Shown: positions 10,534 to 20,855, counted from the first letter of the stretch. The stretch is DNA of 64,000 nucleotides from an uncultured beta proteobacterium (GCA_903845935.1 CAIMZI010000107.1:1-64000); one strand, 5' to 3'. Notes: generated from the letters alone by a model not told the origin. Translations and numbers: made by a program.

Positions 10534-12357
10534 ATGAGCCATAAGCAGATCAGAAATATCGCCATCATCGCCCACGTTGACCATGGCAAAACCACCATGG
10601 TTGACCAGTTGTTGCGCCAGTCTGGCACCTTTGCCGAGCACGAAAAAGTGGTCGACACCGTGATGGACAACAACGCGATTGAAAAAGAGCGTGGCATCAC
10701 GATTCTGGCCAAGAACTGCGCCGTGACCTGGGAAGGCACGCACATCAACATCGTGGATACCCCCGGACACGCCGACTTCGGCGGCGAAGTGGAACGTGCA
10801 CTCAGCATGGTGGACGGTGTGGTGCTGCTGATCGACGCCCAGGAAGGCCCCATGCCCCAGACCCGCTTTGTGACCAAGAAGGCTTTGGCCCTCGGTCTCA
10901 AACCCATTCTGGTGGTGAACAAGGTAGACAAGCCCGGCGCGCGCCCTGACTTCGTGGTCAACGCGGCATTCGATCTGTTTGACAAGCTCGGCGCCACCGA
11001 CGAACAGCTCGATTTCCCCGTGGTGTACGCCTCCGGCATCAACGGCTGGTCCTCGATGGAAGAGGGCGCTCAGGGTGAGCAATGGGGTCCCGATATGTCG
11101 GCCCTGTTCAACACCATTCTGGCCCACGTGCCAGCCCAGAGCGGTGACCCTGCAGCTCCTCTGCAACTGCAAATTTCCGCACTCGACTTCTCGACCTTTG
11201 TCGGTCGCATCGGCGTCGGTCGTGTCAGCCAAGGGACCATCCGCCCCATGATGGACGTGGTCGTCATGGAAGGTCCGGACGGCAAGCCCGTCAAGGGCCG
11301 CGTCAATCAGGTTCTGACCTTCCAAGGCCTGGAACGCGTGCAAGCCACCGAAGCCGGTCCCGGCGAAATCGTGCTGATCAACGGCCTGACCGATATCGGA
11401 ATCGGCGTCACAATCACCGACCCGGCCAACCCCGCACCGCTGCCCATGCTCAAGGTCGATGAGCCGACCCTGACCATGAACTTCTGCGTCAACACTAGCC
11501 CGCTGGCCGGTCGCGAAGGCAAGTACGTCACCAGCCGCCAAATCTGGGACCGCCTGCAAAAAGAGCTGCAACACAACGTGGCACTGCGCGTCAAGGAAAC
11601 CGACGAAGAAGGTATCTTCGAAGTCATGGGTCGCGGCGAATTGCACCTGACCATCCTGCTGGAAAACATGCGCCGCGAAGGCTACGAGATGGCTGTTTCC
11701 AAGCCACGCGTGGTGTTCCGTGATGTGAACGGCGAAAAGCACGAGCCTATCGAGTTGGTCACAGCCGACATCGAAGAGCAGCACCAGGGCGGCGTGATGC
11801 AAGCACTGGGCGAGCGCAAGGGCGATCTGGTGAACATGGAGCCGGATGGACGCGGCCGTGTGCGCCTGGAATATCGCATTCCTGCCCGTGGACTGATCGG
11901 TTTCACCAATGAGTTCCTGAACTTGACGCGTGGTTCCGGCCTGATCTCCAACATCTTTGACAGCTACGAGCCGCACAAGGGTGATATCGGTGGACGCAAG
12001 AACGGCGTGCTGATCTCCATGGACGCCGGTGAAATTTTCACCTACGCTCTGGGTAAGCTCGACGAGCGCGGCCGCATGTTTGTGCGCCCCAACGATCCGG
12101 TCTATGAAGGCATGATCGTCGGTATTCACAGCCGTGAAAACGATCTCGTAGTGAACGCCACGCGTACCAAGCAGCTGACCAACTTCCGCGTTTCCGGCAA
12201 GGAAGACGCGATCAAGATCACGCCGCCTATCGATTGCACGCTGGAATACGGTGTGGAATTCATTGAGGACGACGAGTTGGTGGAAATCACGCCCAAGTCG
12301 ATCCGTCTGCGCAAGCGTTACCTGACCGAAAGCGATCGCAAGCGTTATAGCCGCTAA
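10534..12357 (+). CDS. typA: Ribosome-associated GTPase TypA/BipA
   Basis: A 607-residue translational GTPase of the EF-G superfamily that acts on the ribosome under cold and other stress and in 50S assembly. The G domain shows AHVDHGKTT, DTPGHADFGGEVER and NKVDKPGARP. Beta-barrel domain II, domains III and V and the BipA-specific C-terminal domain follow, ending ITPKSIRLRKRYL. Length is normal for the family. It starts nine bases after truB and is likely part of the same transcript. Confidence 0.96.
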   Translation: MSHKQIRNIAIIAHVDHGKTTMVDQLLRQSGTFAEHEKVVDTVMDNNAIEKERGITILAKNCAVTWEGTHINIVDTPGHADFGGEVERALSMVDGVVLLIDAQEGPMPQTRFVTKKALALGLKPILVVNKVDKPGARPDFVVNAAFDLFDKLGATDEQLDFPVVYASGINGWSSMEEGAQGEQWGPDMSALFNTILAHVPAQSGDPAAPLQLQISALDFSTFVGRIGVGRVSQGTIRPMMDVVVMEGPDGKPVKGRVNQVLTFQGLERVQATEAGPGEIVLINGLTDIGIGVTITDPANPAPLPMLKVDEPTLTMNFCVNTSPLAGREGKYVTSRQIWDRLQKELQHNVALRVKETDEEGIFEVMGRGELHLTILLENMRREGYEMAVSKPRVVFRDVNGEKHEPIELVTADIEEQHQGGVMQALGERKGDLVNMEPDGRGRVRLEYRIPARGLIGFTNEFLNLTRGSGLISNIFDSYEPHKGDIGGRKNGVLISMDAGEIFTYALGKLDERGRMFVRPNDPVYEGMIVGIHSRENDLVVNATRTKQLTNFRVSGKEDAIKITPPIDCTLEYGVEFIEDDELVEITPKSIRLRKRYLTESDRKRYSR

Positions 12358-12371
12358 ACCCGGCACACACC

Positions 12372-13241
12372 TTGAAGTTGCGACACAACCAGGCCGTCGC
12401 TCTGATGGTGCTGGTGGCGCTTCTGTGGTCCACCGCAGGAGTCGTCACCCGCCATCTGGATTTTGCGCGCAGCTTTGAGGTTACGTTCTGGCGCGCCCTG
12501 TTCGCGGCTATTAGCCTGCTGCTGATCCTGCCCTTTTTTCAGGGCCGCTCCGTCTTTCTGAAAATCCGCCATGCCGGTTCCGCGCTGTGGCTATCCGGCG
12601 CTTGCTGGGGCGTGATGTTCACCGCCTACATGGTGGCATTCACCTTGACCACCGTGGGTAACGTATTGGTCACGCTGGCCGTCGGTCCGCTGCTAACCGC
12701 CATCGTGGCGCGAGTAGGCATCGGTTACAGAGTGCTGCCACGCACTTGGGCTGCCATTCTGGTGGCCGGTGCCGGCATCGCTTATATGTTTGCATCCCAG
12801 GTCGGCTCGGCGTCGCTGCTGGGCAGCCTGGTGGCCTTGTCGATTCCGATGGCTGCCGCGGTCAACTGGACCATTAGCCAGTATTTTCACGACCAGGGCC
12901 AGGAGCTCGATCTGGTGCCTGCCGTCTTGCTGGGCGCCTTGTTGTCGACGGCTGCCACCTGCTTGCTGGCCTATCCGTTTCAAGCCAGCGTACATGACAT
13001 CACGCTCTTGGGTTTGCTGGGCGTGTTTCAGCTGGCCATACCCTGCGTGCTATGCATGCTCTGCGCCCGTGTGTTGCACGCTCCCGAAATTTCACTGCTG
13101 CAGTTGCTGGAGGTGATTTTCGGCATCCTGTTGGCATGGCTTGGCGCCAACGAGGTTCCCGCCCCATCGGTGCTCTTGGGCGGCAGCCTGGTGATTGGTG
13201 CGTTGGTGGCCAACGAGTGGCTGGGTTGGAAGCGCCGCTGA
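12372..13241 (+). CDS. EamA/DMT-superfamily transporter
   Basis: A 289-residue inner-membrane protein with about ten hydrophobic helices arranged as two EamA repeats (for example ALMVLVALLWSTAGVVTRH in the first half and ALLLGVFQL-like segments in the second). DMT-family proteins are usually drug, metabolite or amino-acid exporters; the substrate cannot be assigned. The start is taken as TTG 12372, 14 bases after typA; an in-frame ATG at 12405 is an alternative. It is the last gene of the rimP-typA run and converges on smpB. Confidence 0.85.
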   Translation: MKLRHNQAVALMVLVALLWSTAGVVTRHLDFARSFEVTFWRALFAAISLLLILPFFQGRSVFLKIRHAGSALWLSGACWGVMFTAYMVAFTLTTVGNVLVTLAVGPLLTAIVARVGIGYRVLPRTWAAILVAGAGIAYMFASQVGSASLLGSLVALSIPMAAAVNWTISQYFHDQGQELDLVPAVLLGALLSTAATCLLAYPFQASVHDITLLGLLGVFQLAIPCVLCMLCARVLHAPEISLLQLLEVIFGILLAWLGANEVPAPSVLLGGSLVIGALVANEWLGWKRR

Positions 13242-13274
13242 ACGCGCGGGTTGCTGTAGGCGCGGCTGTAGCGC

Positions 13275-13748
13275 TTAACGTCCTCTGTCCTTCATGGCGC
13301 GCTCCACCTCGCGCTTGCCTTCGCGATCCTTGATGGTGTCGCGCTTGTCGTGCTCGGCCTTGCCCTTGGCCAACGCGATTTCGCATTTAATCTTGCCCGC
13401 CTTCCAGTGCAAATTGATGGGCACCAGGGTGTAGCCCTTTTGCTCGACCTTGGCGGTCAGGCGCTTGATCTGCTCTTTATGCAGCAATAGCTTTTTGGTG
13501 CGAACCTTGTCCGGGCTGATGTGACTGGACGCGGTGTGCAAGGGGTGAATCTGCAGACCGATGATGAACAACTCGCCATTGCGGATCACTACATAGCCAT
13601 CGGTGAGCTGCACCTTACCCTCGCGCAGAGACTTGACCTCCCAGCCCTCCAGAACGATACCCGCTTCCAGGCGCTCTTCGAAGAAGTAGTTGAAGGCGGC
13701 CTTTTTGTTGTCGGCAATGCGGGTAGCGGTTTCGGGTTTTTTGGCCAT
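13275..13748 (-). CDS. smpB: SsrA-binding protein SmpB
   Basis: A 157-residue basic protein that binds tmRNA and delivers it to stalled ribosomes in trans-translation. The core motif series is clear: [28 protein letters not shown], and a basic C-terminal tail ([16 protein letters not shown]) that folds in the empty mRNA channel. It is divergent from ratA, which is often its neighbour in proteobacteria. The tmRNA gene itself is not in this window. Confidence 0.96.
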   Translation of the reverse strand: MAKKPETATRIADNKKAAFNYFFEERLEAGIVLEGWEVKSLREGKVQLTDGYVVIRNGELFIIGLQIHPLHTASSHISPDKVRTKKLLLHKEQIKRLTAKVEQKGYTLVPINLHWKAGKIKCEIALAKGKAEHDKRDTIKDREGKREVERAMKDRGR

Positions 13749-13843
13749 GGATGGGAAATGGGGACGATGATGGGGAAAGAAAGCCGCGCAGACAAATCTA
13801 CACTGTCACGGCTTGTCTACAATCCCGCGCATAGCCCTATTCT

Positions 13844-14287
13844 ATGAAAACTGTTCACAAGTCCGTTCTGATCTGGTACAGCCCCCAGGAAATGTATGCG
13901 CTGGTCGTCGATGTCGGCCAGTATCCCCAATTTTTGCCCTGGTGCGACCGTGGCACTGTGCTCGAGCAGGACGAGAGCGGCATGCTGGCCGAGATCGGAA
14001 TTTCCTTTAGCGGCGTCAAGCAAAGTTTCCAAACCCGCAATGTGCATGTGGCCGGCAGCAGCGTGACGCTCAAACTGATCAAGGGTCCGTTTTCCAATCT
14101 GGATGGCGAATGGAATTTCGTGCCGATTGGCGACGGCAGCCAGCGCGCTTGTCGCGTCGAGCTGACATTGAATTACGGTTTTGACAGTGGCACGCTAAGC
14201 AAGCTGGTAGGCCCCGTGTTCGACAAGATCGCCTCCAGCATGGTCGAAGCCTTTGTCAGGCGCGCCCAAGAGGTCTACGGTGAGTGA
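13844..14287 (+). CDS. ratA: RatA/Coq10-like SRPBCC-fold protein
   Basis: A 147-residue START/SRPBCC-fold protein. The opening MKTVHKSVLIWYSPQEMYALVVDV and the later QSFQTRN and LDGEWNF segments match the RatA/Coq10 family. The family is thought to bind ubiquinone or related lipids; in E. coli RatA was also described as inhibiting 70S ribosome formation. A TACAAT -10-like hexamer lies at 13818-13823. Its end overlaps the GTG start of rnfH, matching the common smpB / ratA-ratB arrangement. Confidence 0.88.
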   Translation: MKTVHKSVLIWYSPQEMYALVVDVGQYPQFLPWCDRGTVLEQDESGMLAEIGISFSGVKQSFQTRNVHVAGSSVTLKLIKGPFSNLDGEWNFVPIGDGSQRACRVELTLNYGFDSGTLSKLVGPVFDKIASSMVEAFVRRAQEVYGE

Positions 14288-14636
14288 GCCGACGATTGCC
14301 GTGACCCTGTGCTTCAGCCACACGGCAAGACAGATCTGCGAATGCGTGGTGCATCTGAAGCCGGGCAGCCGCCTGCTCGACGCGTTGCGGGAAAGCACCA
14401 GCCTCAGCGCGATCCTGGCCAAGCTGCCGGACGCGGAAGTGGACGCGCTGCAAACCGGTGTCTGGGGCCGCAAACTGGCGCCAGACCATGTGCTGCGAGA
14501 TGGCGACCGGGTCGAGCTCTACCGGCCGCTCAAGGTGGATCCAAAGCTTGCAAGGCGTGAACGATTTAAGGGCCAGGGTGCTGGCCGCACCGGGCTGTTT
14601 GCCAAACGCAGGGCCGGAGCCAAGTCGGGCTACTAA
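14280..14636 (+). CDS. RnfH family protein (UPF0125, RatB)
   Basis: A 118-residue ubiquitin-like-fold protein of the RnfH/RatB family, with family features TIAVTLCFS, the repeat-like VHLKPGSRLLDAL and the conserved VWGRKLAPDHVLRDGDRVELYRPL. Translation most likely begins at GTG 14280, overlapping the end of ratA by eight bases. The molecular role of the family is unclear. An extension rich in Arg, Gly and Lys ends the protein. Confidence 0.85.
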   Translation: MSEPTIAVTLCFSHTARQICECVVHLKPGSRLLDALRESTSLSAILAKLPDAEVDALQTGVWGRKLAPDHVLRDGDRVELYRPLKVDPKLARRERFKGQGAGRTGLFAKRRAGAKSGY

Positions 14637-14669
14637 GCCACTAGCGGGGCACCAAGCAGCTTGCCCAGC

Positions 14670-15176
14670 CTATCTGCACTCGCTGTCGATGATGGTCTGA
14701 ATTCTTCGGAGTTCATCGCCGCGCCCCGCGTCGTCCATGACTTCGCGTTCGCCAGCCGCATTGGTTTGCGCGATGCGGATGCCCGAACCGATGGAAGCCT
14801 TGGCCTGCTTGGCGCGGGCACAGTTTTCAATTCGGCTCTTGAGCGCTTTTTCTTCCTCGGACTTGCGCTTGGCCGCTTCGGCCTCGGTCGCCTGTTTCTT
14901 TTTGGCTTCCAGTTCCTTGTCTATGCCAGTGCCGACAGGGCGGCTGGCGACCGGCACGCCTGTCATGGCTTGGTTTTCCTCAGTGGCGAGCACCGGGGCC
15001 AGCGCCTTGGCGGCCGCATTCGGGCGCTTGAGGATGCTTTTTTCCGGGACGTCCATGGGGGGGGCTCGGTCGCTAAATACCTTGCGTCCATCCGTGTCCA
15101 ACCATTGCCACTGCGCCATGGCGCTGCCGCAGATTCCGAACAGGGCGAGGGTCCATACGACGGAAAATATTTTCAT
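14670..15176 (-). CDS. DUF4124 domain-containing exported protein
   Basis: A 168-residue protein with a clear signal peptide (MKIFSVVWTLALFGICGSAMA, cleavage after AMA). A short DUF4124 segment follows (QWQWLDTDGRKVFSDRAPP), then a long Lys/Glu/Ala-rich, probably helical or coiled-coil region (about residues 85-125). The function of DUF4124 proteins is unknown. The frame is open upstream, but ATG 15176 gives the signal peptide. It is divergent from guaB, sharing a 74-base promoter region. Confidence 0.85.
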   Translation of the reverse strand: MKIFSVVWTLALFGICGSAMAQWQWLDTDGRKVFSDRAPPMDVPEKSILKRPNAAAKALAPVLATEENQAMTGVPVASRPVGTGIDKELEAKKKQATEAEAAKRKSEEEKALKSRIENCARAKQAKASIGSGIRIAQTNAAGEREVMDDAGRGDELRRIQTIIDSECR

Positions 15177-15208
15177 GGGCGCAGTGTAGCGGTGAGTGCA
15201 GCCTCTGA

Positions 15209-16720
<1,512 letters not shown>

Positions 16721-16726
16721 TTTACC

Positions 16727-16745
16727 GTAATTGCCTCATTACAAT
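16727..16745 (+). promoter_or_regulatory. Putative promoter/operator of the MNT-HEPN pair
   Basis: A five-base inverted repeat, GTAAT (16727-16731) and ATTAC (16738-16742), overlaps a -10-like TACAAT (16740-16745). It starts seven bases after the guaB stop. The arrangement fits a private, autoregulated promoter for the pair, but no matching -35 was found. Confidence 0.35.
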
Positions 16746-16787
16746 TTATTCGGCGCATCAAGTGCAAAAAAACTTCTAAGGCCAATC

Positions 16788-17078
16788 ATGCTGCTGGAAC
16801 AACTGCAACAGATGAATGCCCAATTGAACAGTTTGGCTGAACGCTATGGCGCGACGCGGTTGCGGGTTTTTGGTTCAGTGGCAAGAGGAGAAGAAACGTC
16901 CGACAGCGATGTGGACTTTGTGGTCGAATTACCGCGAGGCTATGACATGTTTTCCCAGCGCATAGCCTTGCAGCAAGATCTGGGCGATTTGTTGCACCGT
17001 AAAGTGGACTTGGTGCCCGAACATGAGTTAAACACCCATGTGCGCAATCATGTCCTGCACGAGGCAGTGGCGCTATGA
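16788..17078 (+). CDS. MNT nucleotidyltransferase antitoxin (MntA-like)
   Basis: A 96-residue minimal nucleotidyltransferase. The metal-binding signature GSX10DXD is intact, with G29-S30 and D41-x-D43. In characterised MntA-HepT systems this protein adds AMP groups to a Tyr of the HEPN partner and so neutralises it. The ATG at 16788 follows an AT-rich leader. The stop overlaps the start of the HEPN gene (ATGA), the usual coupling for this module. Base composition is visibly less GC-rich than guaB and guaA on either side, a sign of acquisition. Confidence 0.9.
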   Translation: MLLEQLQQMNAQLNSLAERYGATRLRVFGSVARGEETSDSDVDFVVELPRGYDMFSQRIALQQDLGDLLHRKVDLVPEHELNTHVRNHVLHEAVAL

Positions 17079-17422
17079 GTAAGTCCTGGCAGGCTTATGC
17101 GCTGCACATTTTGGATGTAGCCGCCAAAATTAAACGCATTCAGTCGCGTGGTGATTTGACACAAGATGATGTACTTTACGATGCTGCGCTACGCAACTTG
17201 CAGACCCTTTGCGAAGCCACGCAATTGCTGCCCGACAATCTGAAGGCGCAGTTCCCAACCATACCTTGGCGTGAAATCAGTGGCTTTCGCAACATTCTGG
17301 TTCATAACTATTTGGGTGACATTGACCCGCTAACCGTTCAAACGGTGATGAATGCTCATCTCCCTGCGCTGATTGACTGCGTGCAGACCATGCTCGCAGC
17401 TGATGCTGGCTCCAATAATTAA
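17075..17422 (+). CDS. HEPN-domain ribonuclease toxin (HepT-like, DUF86-related)
   Basis: A 115-residue mainly helical protein with the HEPN catalytic motif RX4HXY intact (R72, H77, Y79 in RNILVHNY). HEPN toxins are metal-independent RNases; in HepT the Tyr of this motif is the AMPylation target of the MNT partner. It overlaps the antitoxin by four bases. guaA begins only 13 bases after its stop, so guaA must be transcribed through the module or from a promoter inside it. Confidence 0.88.
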   Translation: MSKSWQAYALHILDVAAKIKRIQSRGDLTQDDVLYDAALRNLQTLCEATQLLPDNLKAQFPTIPWREISGFRNILVHNYLGDIDPLTVQTVMNAHLPALIDCVQTMLAADAGSNN

Positions 17423-17435
17423 AGTGTCTTTTTGA

Positions 17436-19046
17436 ATGTCCCACCAGAAAATTCTCATTCTCGATTTCGGTTCGCAGGTGACTCAGCTGATTGCCCGCCG
17501 CATCCGCGAGGCCCATGTGTTCTGCGAAGTGCACCCCTGCGATGTGTCCGACGAATGGCTGCGCGCCTATGCTCGCGACGGCTCGCTCAAGGGCATTATC
17601 CTGTCCGGCAGCCATGCCAGCGTCTACGAAGAGACCACCGACAAGGCGCCCAAGGCGGTGTTCGAGTTGGGCATTCCGGTGCTGGGCATCTGCTACGGCA
17701 TGCAGACCATGGCGCACCAACTCGGCGGCCTGGTGCAAAGCGGCAGTCAGCGCGAGTTCGGCCATGCCGACGTGCAGGCCCACGGCCACACGCGCCTGCT
17801 TGACGGCATTCAGGACTATCTGTCCGAAGGCCAGAGCATGCTGCAGGTGTGGATGAGCCACGGCGACAAGGTGACCGAGCTGCCGCACGGCTTCACGTTG
17901 ATGGCCAGCACCGAGAGCTGCCCCATTGCCGGCATGGCCGACGAGACCCGCCACTTCTATGGCGTGCAGTTCCACCCGGAAGTGACGCACACCAAGCGCG
18001 GCGCCGCCATCCTGGAGCGCTTTGTGCTGGACATCTGCAACACCCGCCCGGACTGGATCATGGGCGACTACATCACCGAGGCGGTGGCCAAGATCCGCGC
18101 CCAGGTTGGCACGGATGAGGTCATCCTGGGCCTGTCCGGCGGCGTCGATTCGTCGGTGGCTGCGGCCCTGATTCACCGCGCCATCGGCGACCAGCTGACC
18201 TGCGTCTTTGTCGATCATGGCCTGTTGCGCCTCAACGAAGGCGACATGGTCATGGACATGTTTGTCGGCAAGCTGCACGCCAAGGTGGTGCGGGTGGATG
18301 CCGAGGAGCAGTTCCTGGGCCACCTGGCCGGAGTGTCCGAGCCTGAGGCCAAGCGCAAGATCATCGGCCGTGAGTTTGTCGAAGTTTTCAAGGCCGAGGC
18401 CGCCAAGCTGCGCAGCGACCAGTCGCGCCATGTGGAATGGCTGGCCCAGGGCACGATTTACCCGGACGTCATCGAGTCCGGCGGCGGCAAGGGCAAGAAG
18501 GCTGTGACCATCAAGAGCCACCACAACGTGGGCGGCTTGCCCGAGCAGCTCGGCCTGAAGCTGCTCGAACCCTTGCGCGAACTGTTCAAGGACGAGGTGC
18601 GCGAGTTGGGTGTGGCGCTGGGCCTGCCTTTTCACATGGTCTATCGCCACCCATTTCCAGGCCCCGGTCTGGGCGTGCGGATTCTGGGCGAAGTCAAAAA
18701 GGAATACGCCGACCTGCTGCGCCGGGCCGATGCGATTTTCATCGAAGAACTGCGCAATTTCATCGACGAAGAGACTGGCAAAAGCTGGTACGACCTGACC
18801 AGCCAGGCCTTCACCGTGTTCCTGCCGGTCAAAAGCGTGGGCGTGATGGGCGATGGCCGTACCTACGATTACGTGGTGGCCCTGCGCGCGGTGCAGACCA
18901 GCGACTTCATGACGGCAGACTGGGCCGAGCTGCCCTACGCGCTGCTCAAAAAGGTGTCGAGCCGCATCATCAACGAGGTGCGTGGCATCAACCGCGTGAC
19001 CTATGACGTGAGCTCAAAACCACCGGCGACGATTGAGTGGGAATGA
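17436..19046 (+). CDS. guaA: GMP synthase (glutamine-hydrolysing) GuaA
   Basis: A 536-residue enzyme that converts XMP to GMP with ATP and glutamine. The N-terminal class I amidotransferase domain carries the nucleophile Cys in GICYGMQTM and the His-Glu pair in FHPEVTHT. The ATP-pyrophosphatase domain follows with [13 protein letters not shown], and the C-terminal dimerisation domain ends at [11 protein letters not shown] 17436 is the usual start. It is separated from guaB by a toxin-antitoxin pair and followed by a second pair. Confidence 0.97.
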   Translation: MSHQKILILDFGSQVTQLIARRIREAHVFCEVHPCDVSDEWLRAYARDGSLKGIILSGSHASVYEETTDKAPKAVFELGIPVLGICYGMQTMAHQLGGLVQSGSQREFGHADVQAHGHTRLLDGIQDYLSEGQSMLQVWMSHGDKVTELPHGFTLMASTESCPIAGMADETRHFYGVQFHPEVTHTKRGAAILERFVLDICNTRPDWIMGDYITEAVAKIRAQVGTDEVILGLSGGVDSSVAAALIHRAIGDQLTCVFVDHGLLRLNEGDMVMDMFVGKLHAKVVRVDAEEQFLGHLAGVSEPEAKRKIIGREFVEVFKAEAAKLRSDQSRHVEWLAQGTIYPDVIESGGGKGKKAVTIKSHHNVGGLPEQLGLKLLEPLRELFKDEVRELGVALGLPFHMVYRHPFPGPGLGVRILGEVKKEYADLLRRADAIFIEELRNFIDEETGKSWYDLTSQAFTVFLPVKSVGVMGDGRTYDYVVALRAVQTSDFMTADWAELPYALLKKVSSRIINEVRGINRVTYDVSSKPPATIEWE

Positions 19047-19087
19047 TTTGATGTCTGGCAACGGCAGGCATTGATAAGCAAAAAACA

Positions 19088-19172
19088 CCTGTAGCGCGGC
19101 ATCCTGTGGCGGGCCACGTGACAGGTTTGTCATGTGCGAGCATAATCCTGTCAAGCCATTCACCTTCACAGG
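19088..19172 (+). promoter_or_regulatory. Promoter and clustered half-sites upstream of the Xre/RES pair
   Basis: A strong-looking promoter: -35 GTGACA at 19118-19123, a 17-base spacer and -10 CATAAT at 19141-19146, 37 bases before the antitoxin ATG. Five CCTGT/ACAGG half-sites surround it at 19088-19092, 19103-19107, 19121-19125, 19147-19151 and 19168-19172. Two of them form a perfect inverted repeat TGACAGG (19119-19125) / CCTGTCA (19147-19153) that brackets the -10 and spacer. This suggests autorepression by the antitoxin. Confidence 0.6.
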
Positions 19173-19183
19173 ACGACTACCCC

Positions 19184-20104
19184 ATGGACACCATCGCCCG
19201 TAGCGCCGCTATGCCTTTCACTGAGGCTGCGTTGTCCTTGGTCATCCGCGCTCAAAGCGAAGCGACGCAGCCCTCGCGCGATGCGGCTCCCCCCGGAACT
19301 CCCACCGACGTCAAGCGTGTGAGGGGGGCCAATGGCGAGAGCGTCCGGTACTACGTTTTGGACAAGAGTGGCATTTGGTGCAGCACAAACGGCCAGAACG
19401 GTATTCTTACGTCGACTGGGGCGGCTCGAAAACAGACGTCCTACCGTGTCTCGAAGAAGACTGCGGGCTCTGGCCTCCACCGGGTTGTGATCGAAGACGT
19501 CCTATTGGCGGCGCGTAGCGCTGAGTCCTTGGAGTTCAAGACCTCTACCCCTTCGACGGCCGAGTTCCTGGTCCGTTTGGCCTCGGTGTTGGACAGCAAG
19601 GTGTTGGCCCGCCTGGCGGACCTTTCCAAGCAGGCCTTCGAAGACAGCGTGGCCACGTTGCTGCGCAACATTGTGCCGCCCTTGTCGCCGCATGAAGCAC
19701 AGATGGCGCAAAGAGTGGCCTTGGCGCGTGCGGCGATTCTGGAGGAGTTTGGCTACTGCACCAAGCAGCAGCTGGCTGATAGCTCCCGGGCGCGGGATCC
19801 GGGAGGCCTCGTGGACACCTGGCGCTCGCGCAGAAAAGTCTTCTCGGTGTCACTGCCGCAAAGCACCGCTCGGGACGCCGATGTATACCCCGCCTTCCAG
19901 TTCCACGAAGGCAAGCCTCGCCCGATCATTGCGACCATCCTGGCCATCTTCGGCAAGGCCTTGAGCGGTTGGGAGCTGGCTCATTGGTTCACCAGCGGCA
20001 ACAGCATGCTGCCGGGTAGTGCGCGGCCTGTTGACGTGCTGGAAAGTGCGCCGGGGGCCGTGGAGGCCGCGGCTCGGTTTGACGCATTGCCGCCCGCCGC
20101 ATGA
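19184..20104 (+). CDS. Long Xre/MbcA/ParS-type antitoxin of a RES toxin
   Basis: A 306-residue protein whose last 70 or so residues resemble the MbcA/ParS/Xre toxin-binding domain (PIIATILAIFGKALSGWELAHWF, then PVDVL). Such antitoxins are usually about 100-200 residues, so this one carries an extra N-terminal part: a disordered start, a possible beta-rich segment (VRYYVLDKSGIWCST) and a helical middle (about 120-225) that may bind DNA. ATG 19184 is preferred to an in-frame TTG/GTG further upstream because it follows the promoter. The stop overlaps the toxin start by four bases. Function is inferred from the C-terminus and the neighbour. Confidence 0.72.
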   Translation: MDTIARSAAMPFTEAALSLVIRAQSEATQPSRDAAPPGTPTDVKRVRGANGESVRYYVLDKSGIWCSTNGQNGILTSTGAARKQTSYRVSKKTAGSGLHRVVIEDVLLAARSAESLEFKTSTPSTAEFLVRLASVLDSKVLARLADLSKQAFEDSVATLLRNIVPPLSPHEAQMAQRVALARAAILEEFGYCTKQQLADSSRARDPGGLVDTWRSRRKVFSVSLPQSTARDADVYPAFQFHEGKPRPIIATILAIFGKALSGWELAHWFTSGNSMLPGSARPVDVLESAPGAVEAAARFDALPPAA

Positions 20105-20763
20105 GCTGCATCGCCGCACCATCGGGCGCACTGAACATCGATGTCATCGAGCTGCCGGCAGGTACGCTGCTGCACCAGCTTTTCAGCGCGAATTATCCAG
20201 CGGGCGGTTTCCATCCCGGCACCGGTGCTGGGCTCGGCGGCCTGGCCAGGCCCACCCGCTTTGCGCCTATCATGCGCACGCCGCCTCCGGGCCCGGTTCC
20301 GTACCTCTACGCCGGTGGGACGCTGCAGTGCGCCATCTTCGAAACCATTTTTCACGACCTTGATTTCCGCGCCACGAACCCATCCCTGCGACTGACCCCG
20401 TTCAACGACAAGGCGCACTGCGAGCTCAGCTTTCACCGCCCCTTGCGCCTGGCCAGGCTACATGGCACCGGCTTGAAGCGGATCAGGGCGGAGCGCGTTG
20501 ACCTCATCGAGAGTCTGCCGCCTTGCTACGGGGCAACGGCGTGCTGGGCGCAGGCGATCTACGACCAAGACCCCCATATCGACGGCTTGGTGTGGCGCTC
20601 TCGTCGCCTGGACGACCAGGACAGCTACGTGCTGTTCGGGGATCGCGTGACCAATAGCGACTACACCGGGCGGGCAGCTTCGGGGCCCATCCTCTCCGAC
20701 AGTAAGTTTCGTGCCCTGGTGTTCCAAGAAGCTTTGATGGTGGATATTCTGCTGCTGCCCTGA
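20101..20763 (+). CDS. RES-domain toxin (NAD+-consuming family)
   Basis: A 220-residue RES-family protein. The conserved polar residues are present: R53 in ARPTRFAPI, E81 in CAIFETIFHD and S167 in DGLVWRSRR, followed by the family ending SYVLFGDR. Characterised RES toxins (MbcT and relatives) degrade NAD+ or ADP-ribosylate a target. The start overlaps the antitoxin stop as ATGA, the coupling expected of a toxin-antitoxin operon. It sits between guaA and tadA, with no mobile-element gene beside it. Confidence 0.85.
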   Translation: MSCIAAPSGALNIDVIELPAGTLLHQLFSANYPAGGFHPGTGAGLGGLARPTRFAPIMRTPPPGPVPYLYAGGTLQCAIFETIFHDLDFRATNPSLRLTPFNDKAHCELSFHRPLRLARLHGTGLKRIRAERVDLIESLPPCYGATACWAQAIYDQDPHIDGLVWRSRRLDDQDSYVLFGDRVTNSDYTGRAASGPILSDSKFRALVFQEALMVDILLLP

Positions 20764-20855
20764 CCCGACGGTCCAGCCCTGGGCCTTCGCGGGCCAAGTA
20801 TTTCATCCACGCAGACTTCTGTATCAGGTTTTTATTTCCGCTTGACGTTTGGACA

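Noticed and set aside
10510-12366. Open frame of over 600 codons antisense to typA
   Set aside because: Same codon-bias effect; typA is unmistakable on the plus strand, and the antisense product resembles no family.
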